This document shows positions 7,339 to 15,400 of a stretch of 15,777 nt of DNA, one piece after another; positions within the stretch are counted from its first letter, which is position 1; every line of letters starts with the position of its first letter. The position numbers and the translations under genes are program-made. The notes under the pieces are model-generated. The model was not told the DNA's origin. It saw only the letters and a list, made by a program, of their open reading frames with translations, and ran no database searches. Source of the stretch: Elusimicrobiota bacterium (GTDB taxonomy: Bacteria; Elusimicrobiota; Elusimicrobia; JACQJN01); the NCBI GenBank assembly GCA_016205085.1, contig JACQJN010000032.1, forward strand, positions 1 to 15,777, written 5' to 3'.

Positions 7339-7789
7339 AGTCTCAATTGTCATGGGGAGCGAGTCGGACAGGACGATCATGCAAAAAGCGGCGGAAACGC
7401 TGAAAGCCTTTGGGGTGGAACACGGCTTGACCGTCGCCTCCGCCCATAGGAACCCGCACACCCTTTTAAAGCACGTGAGGGAAGAGGAGGGGAATGGCGC
7501 GGCTATTTTTATCGCGGGGGCGGGAGGGGCGGCTCATTTGGCCGGCGTGATCGCGGCCCACACCACAAAGCCGGTTATAGGAGTTCCCATCACCTCGAAG
7601 CTTCTGGGATTGGATTCTCTGCTCTCCATGGTACAGATGCCCAGGGGCGTTCCTGTGGCTACGGTGGCGGTGGATGGGGCTGTGAATGCGGCGGTATTGG
7701 CGGTCCAAATTTTGGCGGTGGCGGATTCTTCTTTAAGGGCCAAACTGACGAAATACAAAGCGGGCTTGGCGGAAGAGGTGGTTCGGTGA
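7325..7789 (+). CDS. purE: 5-(carboxyamino)imidazole ribonucleotide mutase, class I PurE
   Basis: PurE converts N5-CAIR to CAIR (step 6) in bacteria that also have PurK. The protein has 154 residues. VMGSESD near the N-terminus, SAHRNPH, and AGAGGAAHLAGVIAAHT followed by VQMPRGVPVATVAV are the class I signature; the SAHR histidine is the catalytic one. ATG 7325 gives MQRYKVSIVMGSESD, the usual short N-terminus, and overlaps purD by 14 bases. An in-frame TTG at 7274 would add an unconserved stretch. No purK lies in the window, so N5-CAIR must come from a distant purK, or the enzyme would have to act as a direct carboxylase. Confidence 0.94.
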   Translation: MQRYKVSIVMGSESDRTIMQKAAETLKAFGVEHGLTVASAHRNPHTLLKHVREEEGNGAAIFIAGAGGAAHLAGVIAAHTTKPVIGVPITSKLLGLDSLLSMVQMPRGVPVATVAVDGAVNAAVLAVQILAVADSSLRAKLTKYKAGLAEEVVR

Positions 7790-8727
7790 TCGGGACACAT
7801 AAAGACCTGCTGGGGATTGAGACTCTAAAGGCGGAGGAGATTCATGAAGTTCTCGATGAGGCTAAGAGGATGCCTAAGCAGGATTCTCTTTCGGGGAAAA
7901 CGGTAGCCCTGCTCTTTTTTGAACCTTCCACCCGCACGAAGACTTCTTTCGAGTTGGCGGCTAAACGATTGGGAGCGGAGGTGATCAATATCCAGGTTTC
8001 CCTCTCCAGCGTGCAAAAAGGCGAGAGTCTTTTGGATACTTTGAAAACATTGGAAGCCATGGGAGTCGATTTGTTTGTGATCCGCCATGCTGAGCCTGGT
8101 ATTTTAAATCCTATCGCCTCCGAGATAAAGGCCAGTTTGGTGAATGCGGGGGATGGAGCCCATGAGCATCCCACGCAGGCGCTCTTGGATTTTTACACTA
8201 TCCGGGAAAGAAAGAAAAGGTTTAAAGGTCTCAAGGTGGTGATTGTGGGGGATATTCTGCACAGCCGCGTAGCCCGTTCCGATGTTTGGGGCCTTCATAA
8301 GCTGGGGGCCCTGGTCACCCTGTGTGGGCCGGCGACTCTTATTCCCAAAGAAGCTCAGGGTTGGGATGTGGAGATTTCTTACAATTTGGAAAAAGCTCTG
8401 CATGGAGCGGACGTGATCAATGTTTTAAGACTGCAATTGGAAAGACAGAAGCAGAGCTTCGTTCCTTCTCTTGAAGAATATTCCAGGCTTTACGGGTTGG
8501 ATGTCAAGAGGCTTTCCTTGGCTCAATCCAATTGCGTGGTGATGCATCCGGGTCCCATGAATCGGGGGGTAGAAATTTTTTCCGAGGTGGCGGATGGCCC
8601 ACGCTCTATAATCCTGGAGCAAGTGGCAAACGGTGTCAGGATCCGGATGGCGGTCCTTAGGCTTCTGCTTGGCGAAAGTCAGCCGGAGAAGACAAGGGAA
8701 AAACGGTGTCTAAACAAAAACTTCTGA
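7786..8727 (+). CDS. pyrB: Aspartate carbamoyltransferase, catalytic subunit
   Basis: PyrB condenses carbamoyl phosphate and aspartate, the committed step of pyrimidine synthesis. The 313-residue protein has the carbamoyl phosphate loop FFEPSTRTKTSFE (residues about 44-56), the catalytic lysine loop SVQKGES (K78), HPTQALLDFYTI (H128), VGDILHSRVARSD and VMHPGPMNRG. The GTG start at 7786 overlaps the purE stop as GTGA and follows GAGGTGG. No pyrI regulatory subunit is present. It opens a pyrimidine block embedded between purE and purM; the 3' end overlaps pyrC by 22 bases. Confidence 0.96.
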   Translation: MIGTHKDLLGIETLKAEEIHEVLDEAKRMPKQDSLSGKTVALLFFEPSTRTKTSFELAAKRLGAEVINIQVSLSSVQKGESLLDTLKTLEAMGVDLFVIRHAEPGILNPIASEIKASLVNAGDGAHEHPTQALLDFYTIRERKKRFKGLKVVIVGDILHSRVARSDVWGLHKLGALVTLCGPATLIPKEAQGWDVEISYNLEKALHGADVINVLRLQLERQKQSFVPSLEEYSRLYGLDVKRLSLAQSNCVVMHPGPMNRGVEIFSEVADGPRSIILEQVANGVRIRMAVLRLLLGESQPEKTREKRCLNKNF

Positions 8728-10013
8728 TCAAGGGGGGGAGAGTCCTTGATCCGAGCCAAAATTTGGATCGGATTGCGGATGCTTTGATTGAGGGGAACCA
8801 AATCAAAGCCTTGGGGTCTAATTTAGCGTCCCGCATGAAACTTGACGGTATTCAGGCGTGGGATGCCAAGGGTCTTTGGGTAATGCCCGGTGTGATAGAT
8901 CTCCACGTTCACCTGAGGGAACCCGGCAGGGAGATGGATGAGACGGTGGCGACGGGAACGCGGGCAGCCGCGAAGGGAGGGGTGACCAGCCTGTGCTGCA
9001 TGCCCAATACCGAACCTCCTATAGATTCTCCCAGGATGGTTCAGTTTATTTTGAACAAATCTAAAGAGCAGGGAGCGGTCCACGTCTTTTCGGCGGGATG
9101 CGTCACCAAGGGCCAGAAGGGAGAGGAGCTGGCGGAGATGGGCCTCATGGCGGAGGCTGGAGCGGTGGCTTTTACGGATGACGGGAAACCGGTGATGAAC
9201 ACCCAAATCATGCGCCGGGCTCTGGAATATTCCAAGTCCCTGGGATTCCCGGTGATGGATCATTGTGAGGACGCTCATCTTTCCCAAAACGGGGTGATGC
9301 ATGAGGGATTGGTTTCCTCCCGGTTGGGAGTGTGCGGGATCCCCGCCGAGGCCGAAACATTGATGGCTCAAAGGGATATCCAGTTGGCGGAAATGACGGG
9401 AGGCAGACTGCACCTGGCGCATGTCAGCTGCGCCGGGACCGTGGAAACCATCCGCCAAGCTAAACGGCTAGGAGTGCGGGTGACGGCGGAAACTTGCCCG
9501 CACTATTTTGCACTGACGGACGAATCTCTTGTGGACTTCAACTCTAATTTTAAGATGAATCCGCCCTTGAGGACTCAGAAAGATTTGAAGGCCATCCAGG
9601 AGGGTTTAAGGGACGGAACCGTGGATGCCATCGCCACGGACCATGCCCCCCATGCCCCTTTTCGAAAATCGGCGGGGTTGGAATCGGCGCCGTTCGGGGT
9701 GATCGGGCTGGAAACTCTCCTGCCGTTGACAATGACGGTTCTTGTTTCTGAAAAGATTTTGACGCCCTTGGAGGCCGTGCGGTGTTTGAGCACGAATCCG
9801 GCAAAGATTTTGGGATTGAAAATGAAGGGGGGCCTTAGAGTCGGCATGGATGCCGATGTAACTTTGGTGGATCCGACGACAGTGCGGGAGGTGACGGATC
9901 AGTTCGAATCAAAATCCAAGAACTCCCCTTTCATAGGTTGGAAACTTAAAGGTTTTGCGGTGGGGACGATTGTCAGTGGAAGAGTTGTTATGAGAGATGG
10001 GGCTTTTGTATAA
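8706..10013 (+). CDS. pyrC: Dihydroorotase, class I
   Basis: PyrC cyclises carbamoyl-aspartate to dihydroorotate. The 435-residue amidohydrolase carries the metal motif DLHVHLREPG (H67, H69), FTDDG (156-160), MDHCED (H186), LHLAHVS (H239), ETCPHYF and ATDHAPH (D312). All expected metal and catalytic positions are therefore present, and it is not one of the inactive PyrC-like partners of PyrB. The PNTEPP motif and the length place it in class I. The GTG start at 8706 follows AAGGGA at good spacing and overlaps pyrB by 22 bases. Confidence 0.95.
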   Translation: MSKQKLLIKGGRVLDPSQNLDRIADALIEGNQIKALGSNLASRMKLDGIQAWDAKGLWVMPGVIDLHVHLREPGREMDETVATGTRAAAKGGVTSLCCMPNTEPPIDSPRMVQFILNKSKEQGAVHVFSAGCVTKGQKGEELAEMGLMAEAGAVAFTDDGKPVMNTQIMRRALEYSKSLGFPVMDHCEDAHLSQNGVMHEGLVSSRLGVCGIPAEAETLMAQRDIQLAEMTGGRLHLAHVSCAGTVETIRQAKRLGVRVTAETCPHYFALTDESLVDFNSNFKMNPPLRTQKDLKAIQEGLRDGTVDAIATDHAPHAPFRKSAGLESAPFGVIGLETLLPLTMTVLVSEKILTPLEAVRCLSTNPAKILGLKMKGGLRVGMDADVTLVDPTTVREVTDQFESKSKNSPFIGWKLKGFAVGTIVSGRVVMRDGAFV

Positions 10014-11019
10014 AGCGGTGCTAAGGCCGCTCCTATTTAGAATGGATCCGGAACGGGCGCATCATTCTGTTAAACGCGTTCTGGCTTTTGCGCAGAACAG
10101 CTCTGTCGTAAAGGATTTTGTGGGCAGGATATTTTCCCATGCTTGGAGTAAGCCGGTGCGTCTTGGAAAACTTGCGTTTCCCAATCCCATCGGGTTGGCG
10201 GGGGGATTTGATAAAGATGCGGAGTTGGTGGGCATCCTGCCTGCCCTGGGATTTGGGTTTATAGAAGTGGGAACGATTACCCCTGAGCCTCAGCCGGGGA
10301 ACGTGGTGCCGCGCCTGTTTCGCATCCCGGAGAATCTGGCCGTCTTAAACCGAATGGGATTTAATAATTGCGGGGTTCGTGGAGCGGCGGAGCATCTCAA
10401 GAAATTTCCCAACAGCCCCGTCCCGATCGGCGTCAACATAGGAAAGGGCGTTTCCACGCCGCTGGAGGAGGCGGCCCAGGATTATTTGACTTGCTTTAAG
10501 GCCTTGTTTTATTTTGCCGACTATTTCGTGTTCAATATCAGTTCTCCCAATACGGCGGAGCTAAAAAGACTGCATGAGCCGGCCCGGCTCAGGAATCTTC
10601 TGGCGACGGTGGCCCTGGAAAATGAGAATAGGAAAACAAACGCCAAGCCTCTCTTTATCAAGATATCTCCCGATTTGTCCGAAGAGGAACTCTCGGCAGT
10701 GGTGCGAATCGCTTGCGAGTATAGAGCGGGGATCGTGTGTTCCAATACCACGGTAAAAAGAGATGGATTGAGCCCTGCTTGGGAAACTGAAACGGGGGGG
10801 TTGTCCGGAAGACCGTTGAGGGACATGTCGACACGAATGATCCAAAGGATAAAACAGATTTCGGATGGCAAGATTCCGATCATCGGAGTGGGAGGAGTCT
10901 TTACTGCAGAGGATGCCAGGGAGAAGTTGGAGGCGGGAGCGGATTTGGTGCAGGTGTATACGGGGCTCATCTATGAGGGTCCGGGTATCGTGAAGTCAAT
11001 TTTGAAAGGATTGGCATGA
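9997..11019 (+). CDS. pyrD: Dihydroorotate dehydrogenase, class 2 (quinone-dependent)
   Basis: PyrD oxidises dihydroorotate to orotate with FMN. The 340-residue protein carries the class 2 N-terminal helical extension (LYKAVLRPLLFRMDPERAHH), which inserts at the membrane to reach quinone. Other features are GLAGGFDKDAEL, the FMN region VGTITPEPQPGN, and RMGFNN. FNISSPNT places the catalytic serine at about S183. NTTVKRDGL, GGLSGRPL and the phosphate-binding IIGVGGVF with YTGLIYEGP follow. No pyrK partner is present, consistent with class 2. ATG 9997 overlaps pyrC by 17 bases. Confidence 0.95.
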   Translation: MGLLYKAVLRPLLFRMDPERAHHSVKRVLAFAQNSSVVKDFVGRIFSHAWSKPVRLGKLAFPNPIGLAGGFDKDAELVGILPALGFGFIEVGTITPEPQPGNVVPRLFRIPENLAVLNRMGFNNCGVRGAAEHLKKFPNSPVPIGVNIGKGVSTPLEEAAQDYLTCFKALFYFADYFVFNISSPNTAELKRLHEPARLRNLLATVALENENRKTNAKPLFIKISPDLSEEELSAVVRIACEYRAGIVCSNTTVKRDGLSPAWETETGGLSGRPLRDMSTRMIQRIKQISDGKIPIIGVGGVFTAEDAREKLEAGADLVQVYTGLIYEGPGIVKSILKGLA

Positions 11020-11693
11020 CGGAACTGATTGTTGCGTTGGATGTGGGAAGCTTGAAAGAGGCGGAGGAGGTGCTCCAAAAACTCAAAGGGGTGGTTTCCT
11101 TTTATAAGGTGGGTTTAAGGCTTTTCACGGCGGAGGGAAAGAAGGCGGTGGAACTGGTGCAACGGTATGGGGGGCAGGTGTTTTTGGATCTTAAATTTAT
11201 GGATATTCCCAGGACGGTGGTGGATGTCGTCATGGAAGCGGGAAAGATGGGTGTTTATTCCGCCTCCCTTTATGTTTGGGGCGGCACCCGCATGCTGGAG
11301 GCAGCCTCTTTGGTCGTGCAAAGGCCTCGTCTGTGGGGAGTTACCGTTTTAACCAGTTTGGATGAGGAGGATCTGGGGTATTTTCATGTCCGGGATATAA
11401 AAAATTTAGTCCGAGACCTGGCGCATATGGGACAGAATTTTCTGGAGGGATACGTCTGTTCCGGCCAGGAACTCTCCATTTTCCAAAATGGGTTTAAGCA
11501 GAAACCTTGTTTGGTGGTTCCGGGGATCAGGCCTGCCGGATTTCCTGCGGAGGATCAAAGACGGGTGATCACTCCCGGAGAGGCCGCCAGGATGGGGGCC
11601 GATTTTGTTGTGATGGGCCGGCCCATCCTAGCCTCTGCGGAGCCGGCTAAAATAGCTCAGGGTGTTTTAGATGAGATCAAAAAAGAACGATAA
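11016..11693 (+). CDS. pyrF: Orotidine 5'-phosphate decarboxylase
   Basis: PyrF decarboxylates OMP to UMP. The 225-residue TIM-barrel protein has YKVGLRLF and the catalytic charged set in FLDLKFMDIPRTV (D58, K60, D63). It also has VTVLTSL, VCSGQE, VPGIRPAG, DQRRVITPGEAARMGADFVVMGRPI. Two motif positions differ from the common consensus: YVWGGTRML replaces the usual HASGG-type turn, and VVPGIR replaces VTPGIR. The catalytic residues are intact. ATG 11016 overlaps the pyrD stop as ATGA and follows AAAGGA. Confidence 0.95.
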   Translation: MTELIVALDVGSLKEAEEVLQKLKGVVSFYKVGLRLFTAEGKKAVELVQRYGGQVFLDLKFMDIPRTVVDVVMEAGKMGVYSASLYVWGGTRMLEAASLVVQRPRLWGVTVLTSLDEEDLGYFHVRDIKNLVRDLAHMGQNFLEGYVCSGQELSIFQNGFKQKPCLVVPGIRPAGFPAEDQRRVITPGEAARMGADFVVMGRPILASAEPAKIAQGVLDEIKKER

Positions 11694-12258
11694 GATTTTG
11701 GATATTTTAAAACAGGCGGGAGCTATCTTGGAAGGGCATTTTCTTCTCTCTTCAGGTCTTCATAGTGATCGGTATGTCCAGTGTGCCTTGGTTCTTCAGG
11801 ACCCAAGGAAAGCTACCGAGTTGGGGGCCGCTTTGGCTCGGTTGGTTTTGGAAAAGGTGGATTGGGTGGTTTCACCTGCCCTGGGGGGAATTATCATAGG
11901 CCAGGAATTGGCCAGGGCTTTAGGGGTCAAGGCCATATTCGCGGAGCGCGAATCGGGAATTATGACGTTAAGGCGTGGTTTTGAAATTCATGCCGGGGAG
12001 AGGGTTTTGGTGGCGGAGGACGTCCTGACCACGGGAAAATCCACGCGGGAAGTGATGGAAGTGGTGGCGGAATCGGGAGGGAAGGTGCAGGCGGTGGCCT
12101 CCCTGATTTCAAGAGGCGGCCAAGCCTTGGATTTGGGAGTCCCGCGCTATTCTCTCCTGGATTTGCCCCTGGCTCATTTTTCTCCGGAGGGCTGTCCTTT
12201 TTGCGAAAAGGGGATCCCCTTGGTCAAGCCGGGCAGTAGAACCCATGCTAACGTATAA
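11671..12258 (+). CDS. pyrE: Orotate phosphoribosyltransferase
   Basis: PyrE joins orotate to PRPP, giving OMP. The 195-residue protein has GHFLLSSGLHSDRYVQ, SPALGGIIIGQELA, FAERE and the PRPP loop RVLVAEDVLTTGKST (111-125). C175 and C178 form a CPFC pair near the C-terminus before GIPLVKPGS. Such a tail is seen in this short OPRT subfamily and might bind metal. The ATG at 11671 overlaps pyrF by 23 bases and follows AGGGTG. In the cluster pyrE follows pyrF although its reaction comes first, and it closes the pyrimidine block. Confidence 0.95.
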   Translation: MRSKKNDKILDILKQAGAILEGHFLLSSGLHSDRYVQCALVLQDPRKATELGAALARLVLEKVDWVVSPALGGIIIGQELARALGVKAIFAERESGIMTLRRGFEIHAGERVLVAEDVLTTGKSTREVMEVVAESGGKVQAVASLISRGGQALDLGVPRYSLLDLPLAHFSPEGCPFCEKGIPLVKPGSRTHANV

Positions 12259-13213
12259 AAAGGCGGGAGTGAATATTGATAGAGCGGATCTCCTGGTGGA
12301 ATTTATCCAGAAGAGGGCTCCAGCCATTGGGGGATTCTCCGGACTGTTTCCACTGGCGCCGAACGGAAGGGAAAAGCATTTCTTGGTGGCTTCCACGGAT
12401 GGGGTTGGAACCAAACTCAAGATCGCATTTTTGCTGAATAAGCATGAGACGGTGGGAATGGATTTGGTGGCGATGTGTGTCAACGATCTGATCACATGCG
12501 GGGCCAAGCCTCTTTTCTTTTTGGACTATTATGCTACGGGCCGGTTGGATCTCAATCAGGGCAAGAGGGTGCTTCAAGGTATTTTTAAAGGTTGCCGGGA
12601 AGGCGGAATGATTTTATTGGGGGGTGAAACGGCGGAAATGCCAGGTTTTTATTCCAAGGGAGAGTATGACCTGGCGGGCTTTGCGGTGGGGATTGTTTCC
12701 GAGTCGAAGCTTGTCGACGGCTCCCGGATTAGGCCCGGAGATGCGGTTATGGGCCTTCCTTCCTCCGGGATTCATTCCAATGGTTTTTCCCTGATCCGCA
12801 AGGCTTTCTCCGTGAAAGAGTTGAATAGGATGGGATCTCGATTTCTGGCCCCCACAAAAATTTATGTGCGGCCTATTTCCAGATTGGAGCAGTTTCTATG
12901 CAAGCAGGGCCGGAAGATTTTGGGGCTCGCCCATATCACGGGGGGCGGGCTTTTGGAAAATATTCCCCGGGTTCTTCCTAAAGATTCGTCTGTCCTCCTT
13001 GAGCTTGGCAGCTGGAGGATCCCGGGAATTTTTGATCTTATTCAGAAAAAGGGGAGTGTTCCGCAGCGGGAGATGTGGCGAACCTTTAACATGGGGATAG
13101 GGATGGCGGTAATTTTAAGGCCGGAGAGCGTGCCTGTGGCTAGGAAGGCATTGCCCGAGTTGGTGACGATAGGCAGAGTCATTAGAGGCAAACGGGAGGT
13201 GATCCTTTCTTGA
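12245..13213 (+). CDS. purM: Phosphoribosylformylglycinamidine cyclo-ligase (AIR synthetase)
   Basis: PurM closes FGAM to AIR with ATP (step 5). The 322-residue protein starts LTYKKAGVNIDRADLLVE and has VASTDGVGTKLKIA. Next come DLVAMCVNDLITCGAKPLFFLDY, GGETAEMPGFYSKGEYDLAGF, PSSGIHSNGFSLIRK, LAHITGGGLLENIPRVLP and FNMGIGMAVI. It is slightly shorter than the usual ~345 residues but no motif is missing. ATG 12245 overlaps pyrE by 14 bases. It resumes the purine series after the pyrimidine block and is joined to the next gene by a TTGA overlap. Confidence 0.96.
   Translation: MLTYKKAGVNIDRADLLVEFIQKRAPAIGGFSGLFPLAPNGREKHFLVASTDGVGTKLKIAFLLNKHETVGMDLVAMCVNDLITCGAKPLFFLDYYATGRLDLNQGKRVLQGIFKGCREGGMILLGGETAEMPGFYSKGEYDLAGFAVGIVSESKLVDGSRIRPGDAVMGLPSSGIHSNGFSLIRKAFSVKELNRMGSRFLAPTKIYVRPISRLEQFLCKQGRKILGLAHITGGGLLENIPRVLPKDSSVLLELGSWRIPGIFDLIQKKGSVPQREMWRTFNMGIGMAVILRPESVPVARKALPELVTIGRVIRGKREVILS
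13195..13203 (+). promoter_or_regulatory. Strong ribosome binding site for the purN-purH fusion
   Basis: GGAGGTGAT within the end of purM is a full-length match to the 16S anti-Shine-Dalgarno complement. It lies 6 bases before the TTG at 13210. It settles that rare start codon for the fusion protein. Confidence 0.8.
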
Positions 13214-15369
13214 CCAGGATTGCTGTTTTTGCTTCTGGAGAAGGGACCAATTTCCAGGTTCTCGTGGATGCGGTGCGCAGCGGCTGGATTCCGGGGGAAA
13301 TAGTTCTATTGGTTTGCAACCGTTCCGAAGCCGGAGTGCTTAAACGGGCCAAGGCGGCAGGGATTGAGTCCGTGGTGGCTGTTGGGTGCGAGCAAATGGT
13401 CCGGGCGTGCCGGGATCGGCAAGTCGATCTCATCTGCCTGGCAGGATTTTTATTAAAGGTGGAACCTGCCTTGATTATGGCTTACCCCAATCGCATCTTC
13501 AACGTCCATCCGGCGCTTCTTCCTGGTTTCGGGGGAAGGGGGATGTATGGCCGCCGCGTCCATGAAGCGGTGATCCGTTCGGGAGTCAAGGTGTCTGGCT
13601 GCACGATCCATTTTGTAGATGAGGATTATGACCATGGGCCTATTGTTCTGCAGGCTACGGTGCCTGTTCTTGCGGAAGATACATCCGAAAGCTTAGCCCA
13701 ACGGGTCCAGGAACAGGAACATTGGCTGTACCCGCAGGCGGTTCGGCTCTTTTGCCAGGAAAGGCTGAAAGTAAAGGGGCAACAGGTCCAGATCCTGCCT
13801 GAGAAAAATGGAGAAGTGACTGTTCGCAGAGCTTTGTTGAGCGTGTTTGACAAGCAGGGACTTGTGGAATTTGCCAAGGGGCTACAGAAGATGGGAGTGG
13901 AAATCATTTCCACGAGCGGCACCGCAAGAATTCTCAAAAAGTCAGGACTGGTGGTTCGACCTCTTTCTTCTATAACGAATTTCCCCGAGATATTAGGGGG
14001 TCGGGTGAAAACGCTGCATCCCAAGATTCATGGAGGCATCTTGGCGCGTCGGAAGGATTCCCAGCAATGCCAGGAGGCGATGAGACATGGGATTGAGCCT
14101 ATCGATTTGGTGGCGGTGAATCTGTATCCTTTCGCAGAGACGGCGGCCAAGGCCCGGTCGGCCTGGGAGCCGGAGGTCATTGAGCAGATCGATGTCGGAG
14201 GGCCGAGCATTATCCGTGCCGCCGCCAAGAATTTTGAGGATGTGGCGGTGGTGACGGCCCCGGAAGATTATCCTATTGTTCTGGCGGAGCTGGAGCATTC
14301 AGGGGGAAGACTTTCATTGGAGACTAAAAGGCGGTTGGCCCGTGCTGCTTTTCAACACACGGCTAACTATGACGCGTTCATTTCGCATGCGTTGACGGAA
14401 AATAGAGTTGAGAGTCGCGGTACTTTTCCTGACAAGTTGAATTTGGAGCTGGTAAAATCACAGGACCTGAGGTATGGTGAGAACCCCCATCAAAGGGGGT
14501 GTGTCTATCGTTTCGCGGATGCCGCTCCTAGTTTTGAGCAATTACAGGGCAAGGAGCTTTCCTATAATAATCTTTTGGATGCCGAAGGGGCTTGGGAGAT
14601 GGTATCGGAGTTTGAGGAACCGGCAGCCGTGATTTTCAAGCACGTGACTCCCTGCGGGGTCGGGACCGGCTCCAATATTTTGGAGGCGTGGCGGAATGCT
14701 TGGAATGCCGATCCGATCTCCGCGTTCGGAGGAGTGATGGCGGTCAACCGGGCCTTTACCGCGGATTTGGCCGAAAAATTATCCCAGCATTTTATGGAGG
14801 TGATGGTGGCGCCTGCTTTCGAGTCCGAGGCTGTGGAGGTGTTGAGAAAAAAATCCAACCTGAGGCTTCTGATCCGCAAGGCGCCTGCTTCTCAACGCTG
14901 GGCCGTTCGGTCCTTGGGAGAAGAAGTATTGGTTCAGGAGCCGGATCGGGAGATTCTTAGAAAATCGGATTTAAGAATTGTCACTCGAAGAAAGCCCACC
15001 TCTGAGGAGGAACAAGCCCTTTGGTTCGCATGGGTTTGCGCCAAGCATGTCAGATCCAACGCCATCGTCATGTCTGCGGCAGGCAGGGTGACAGGGATCG
15101 GGGCGGGGCAGATGTCTCGTGTGGATTCCGTTAGGATGGCCGGCCAAAAAATGGCATACTGGCTCAAATCAAATCCCAAGCCCGAGGTTCTCGTTTTGGC
15201 TTCGGATGCCTTCTTTCCTTTTCGGGATGGTTTGGATGAAGCCGCTGGGTTGGGAGTGACGGCGGTGATTCAACCCGGAGGATCGGTGAGGGATTCCGAA
15301 GTGATTCAGGCGGCGGATGAACACAATATGGCGATGGTGTTTACCGGCATGCGGCATTTCAGGCATTGA
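13210..15369 (+). CDS. PurN-PurH fusion: GAR formyltransferase / AICAR formyltransferase / IMP cyclohydrolase
   Basis: One 719-residue frame without an internal stop carries two enzymes normally encoded separately. Residues 1-~197 are PurN (step 3). They show the N-terminal ASGEGTNFQ fold, NVHPALLP (N98, H100) and DEDYDHGPIVLQ (D141), matching the N-H-D catalytic set. Residues ~203-719 are a full-length PurH (steps 9-10). The IMP cyclohydrolase part starts VRRALLSVFDKQGLVEF and has GGRVKTLHPKIHGGILARR. The AICAR transformylase part has QDLRYGENPHQ and the catalytic IFKHVTPCGVG. The end FTGMRHFRH is canonical. The linker is under 10 residues. Both formyltransferases use 10-formyl-tetrahydrofolate. 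The TTG start overlaps purM by 4 bases behind a near-perfect ribosome site. An in-frame GTG at 13816 coincides with the normal PurH start and may allow separate PurH synthesis. Confidence 0.94.
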   Translation: MTRIAVFASGEGTNFQVLVDAVRSGWIPGEIVLLVCNRSEAGVLKRAKAAGIESVVAVGCEQMVRACRDRQVDLICLAGFLLKVEPALIMAYPNRIFNVHPALLPGFGGRGMYGRRVHEAVIRSGVKVSGCTIHFVDEDYDHGPIVLQATVPVLAEDTSESLAQRVQEQEHWLYPQAVRLFCQERLKVKGQQVQILPEKNGEVTVRRALLSVFDKQGLVEFAKGLQKMGVEIISTSGTARILKKSGLVVRPLSSITNFPEILGGRVKTLHPKIHGGILARRKDSQQCQEAMRHGIEPIDLVAVNLYPFAETAAKARSAWEPEVIEQIDVGGPSIIRAAAKNFEDVAVVTAPEDYPIVLAELEHSGGRLSLETKRRLARAAFQHTANYDAFISHALTENRVESRGTFPDKLNLELVKSQDLRYGENPHQRGCVYRFADAAPSFEQLQGKELSYNNLLDAEGAWEMVSEFEEPAAVIFKHVTPCGVGTGSNILEAWRNAWNADPISAFGGVMAVNRAFTADLAEKLSQHFMEVMVAPAFESEAVEVLRKKSNLRLLIRKAPASQRWAVRSLGEEVLVQEPDREILRKSDLRIVTRRKPTSEEEQALWFAWVCAKHVRSNAIVMSAAGRVTGIGAGQMSRVDSVRMAGQKMAYWLKSNPKPEVLVLASDAFFPFRDGLDEAAGLGVTAVIQPGGSVRDSEVIQAADEHNMAMVFTGMRHFRH

Positions 15370-15400
15370 ATAAAAATAGTCCAACACGGAGATTAAAAAA

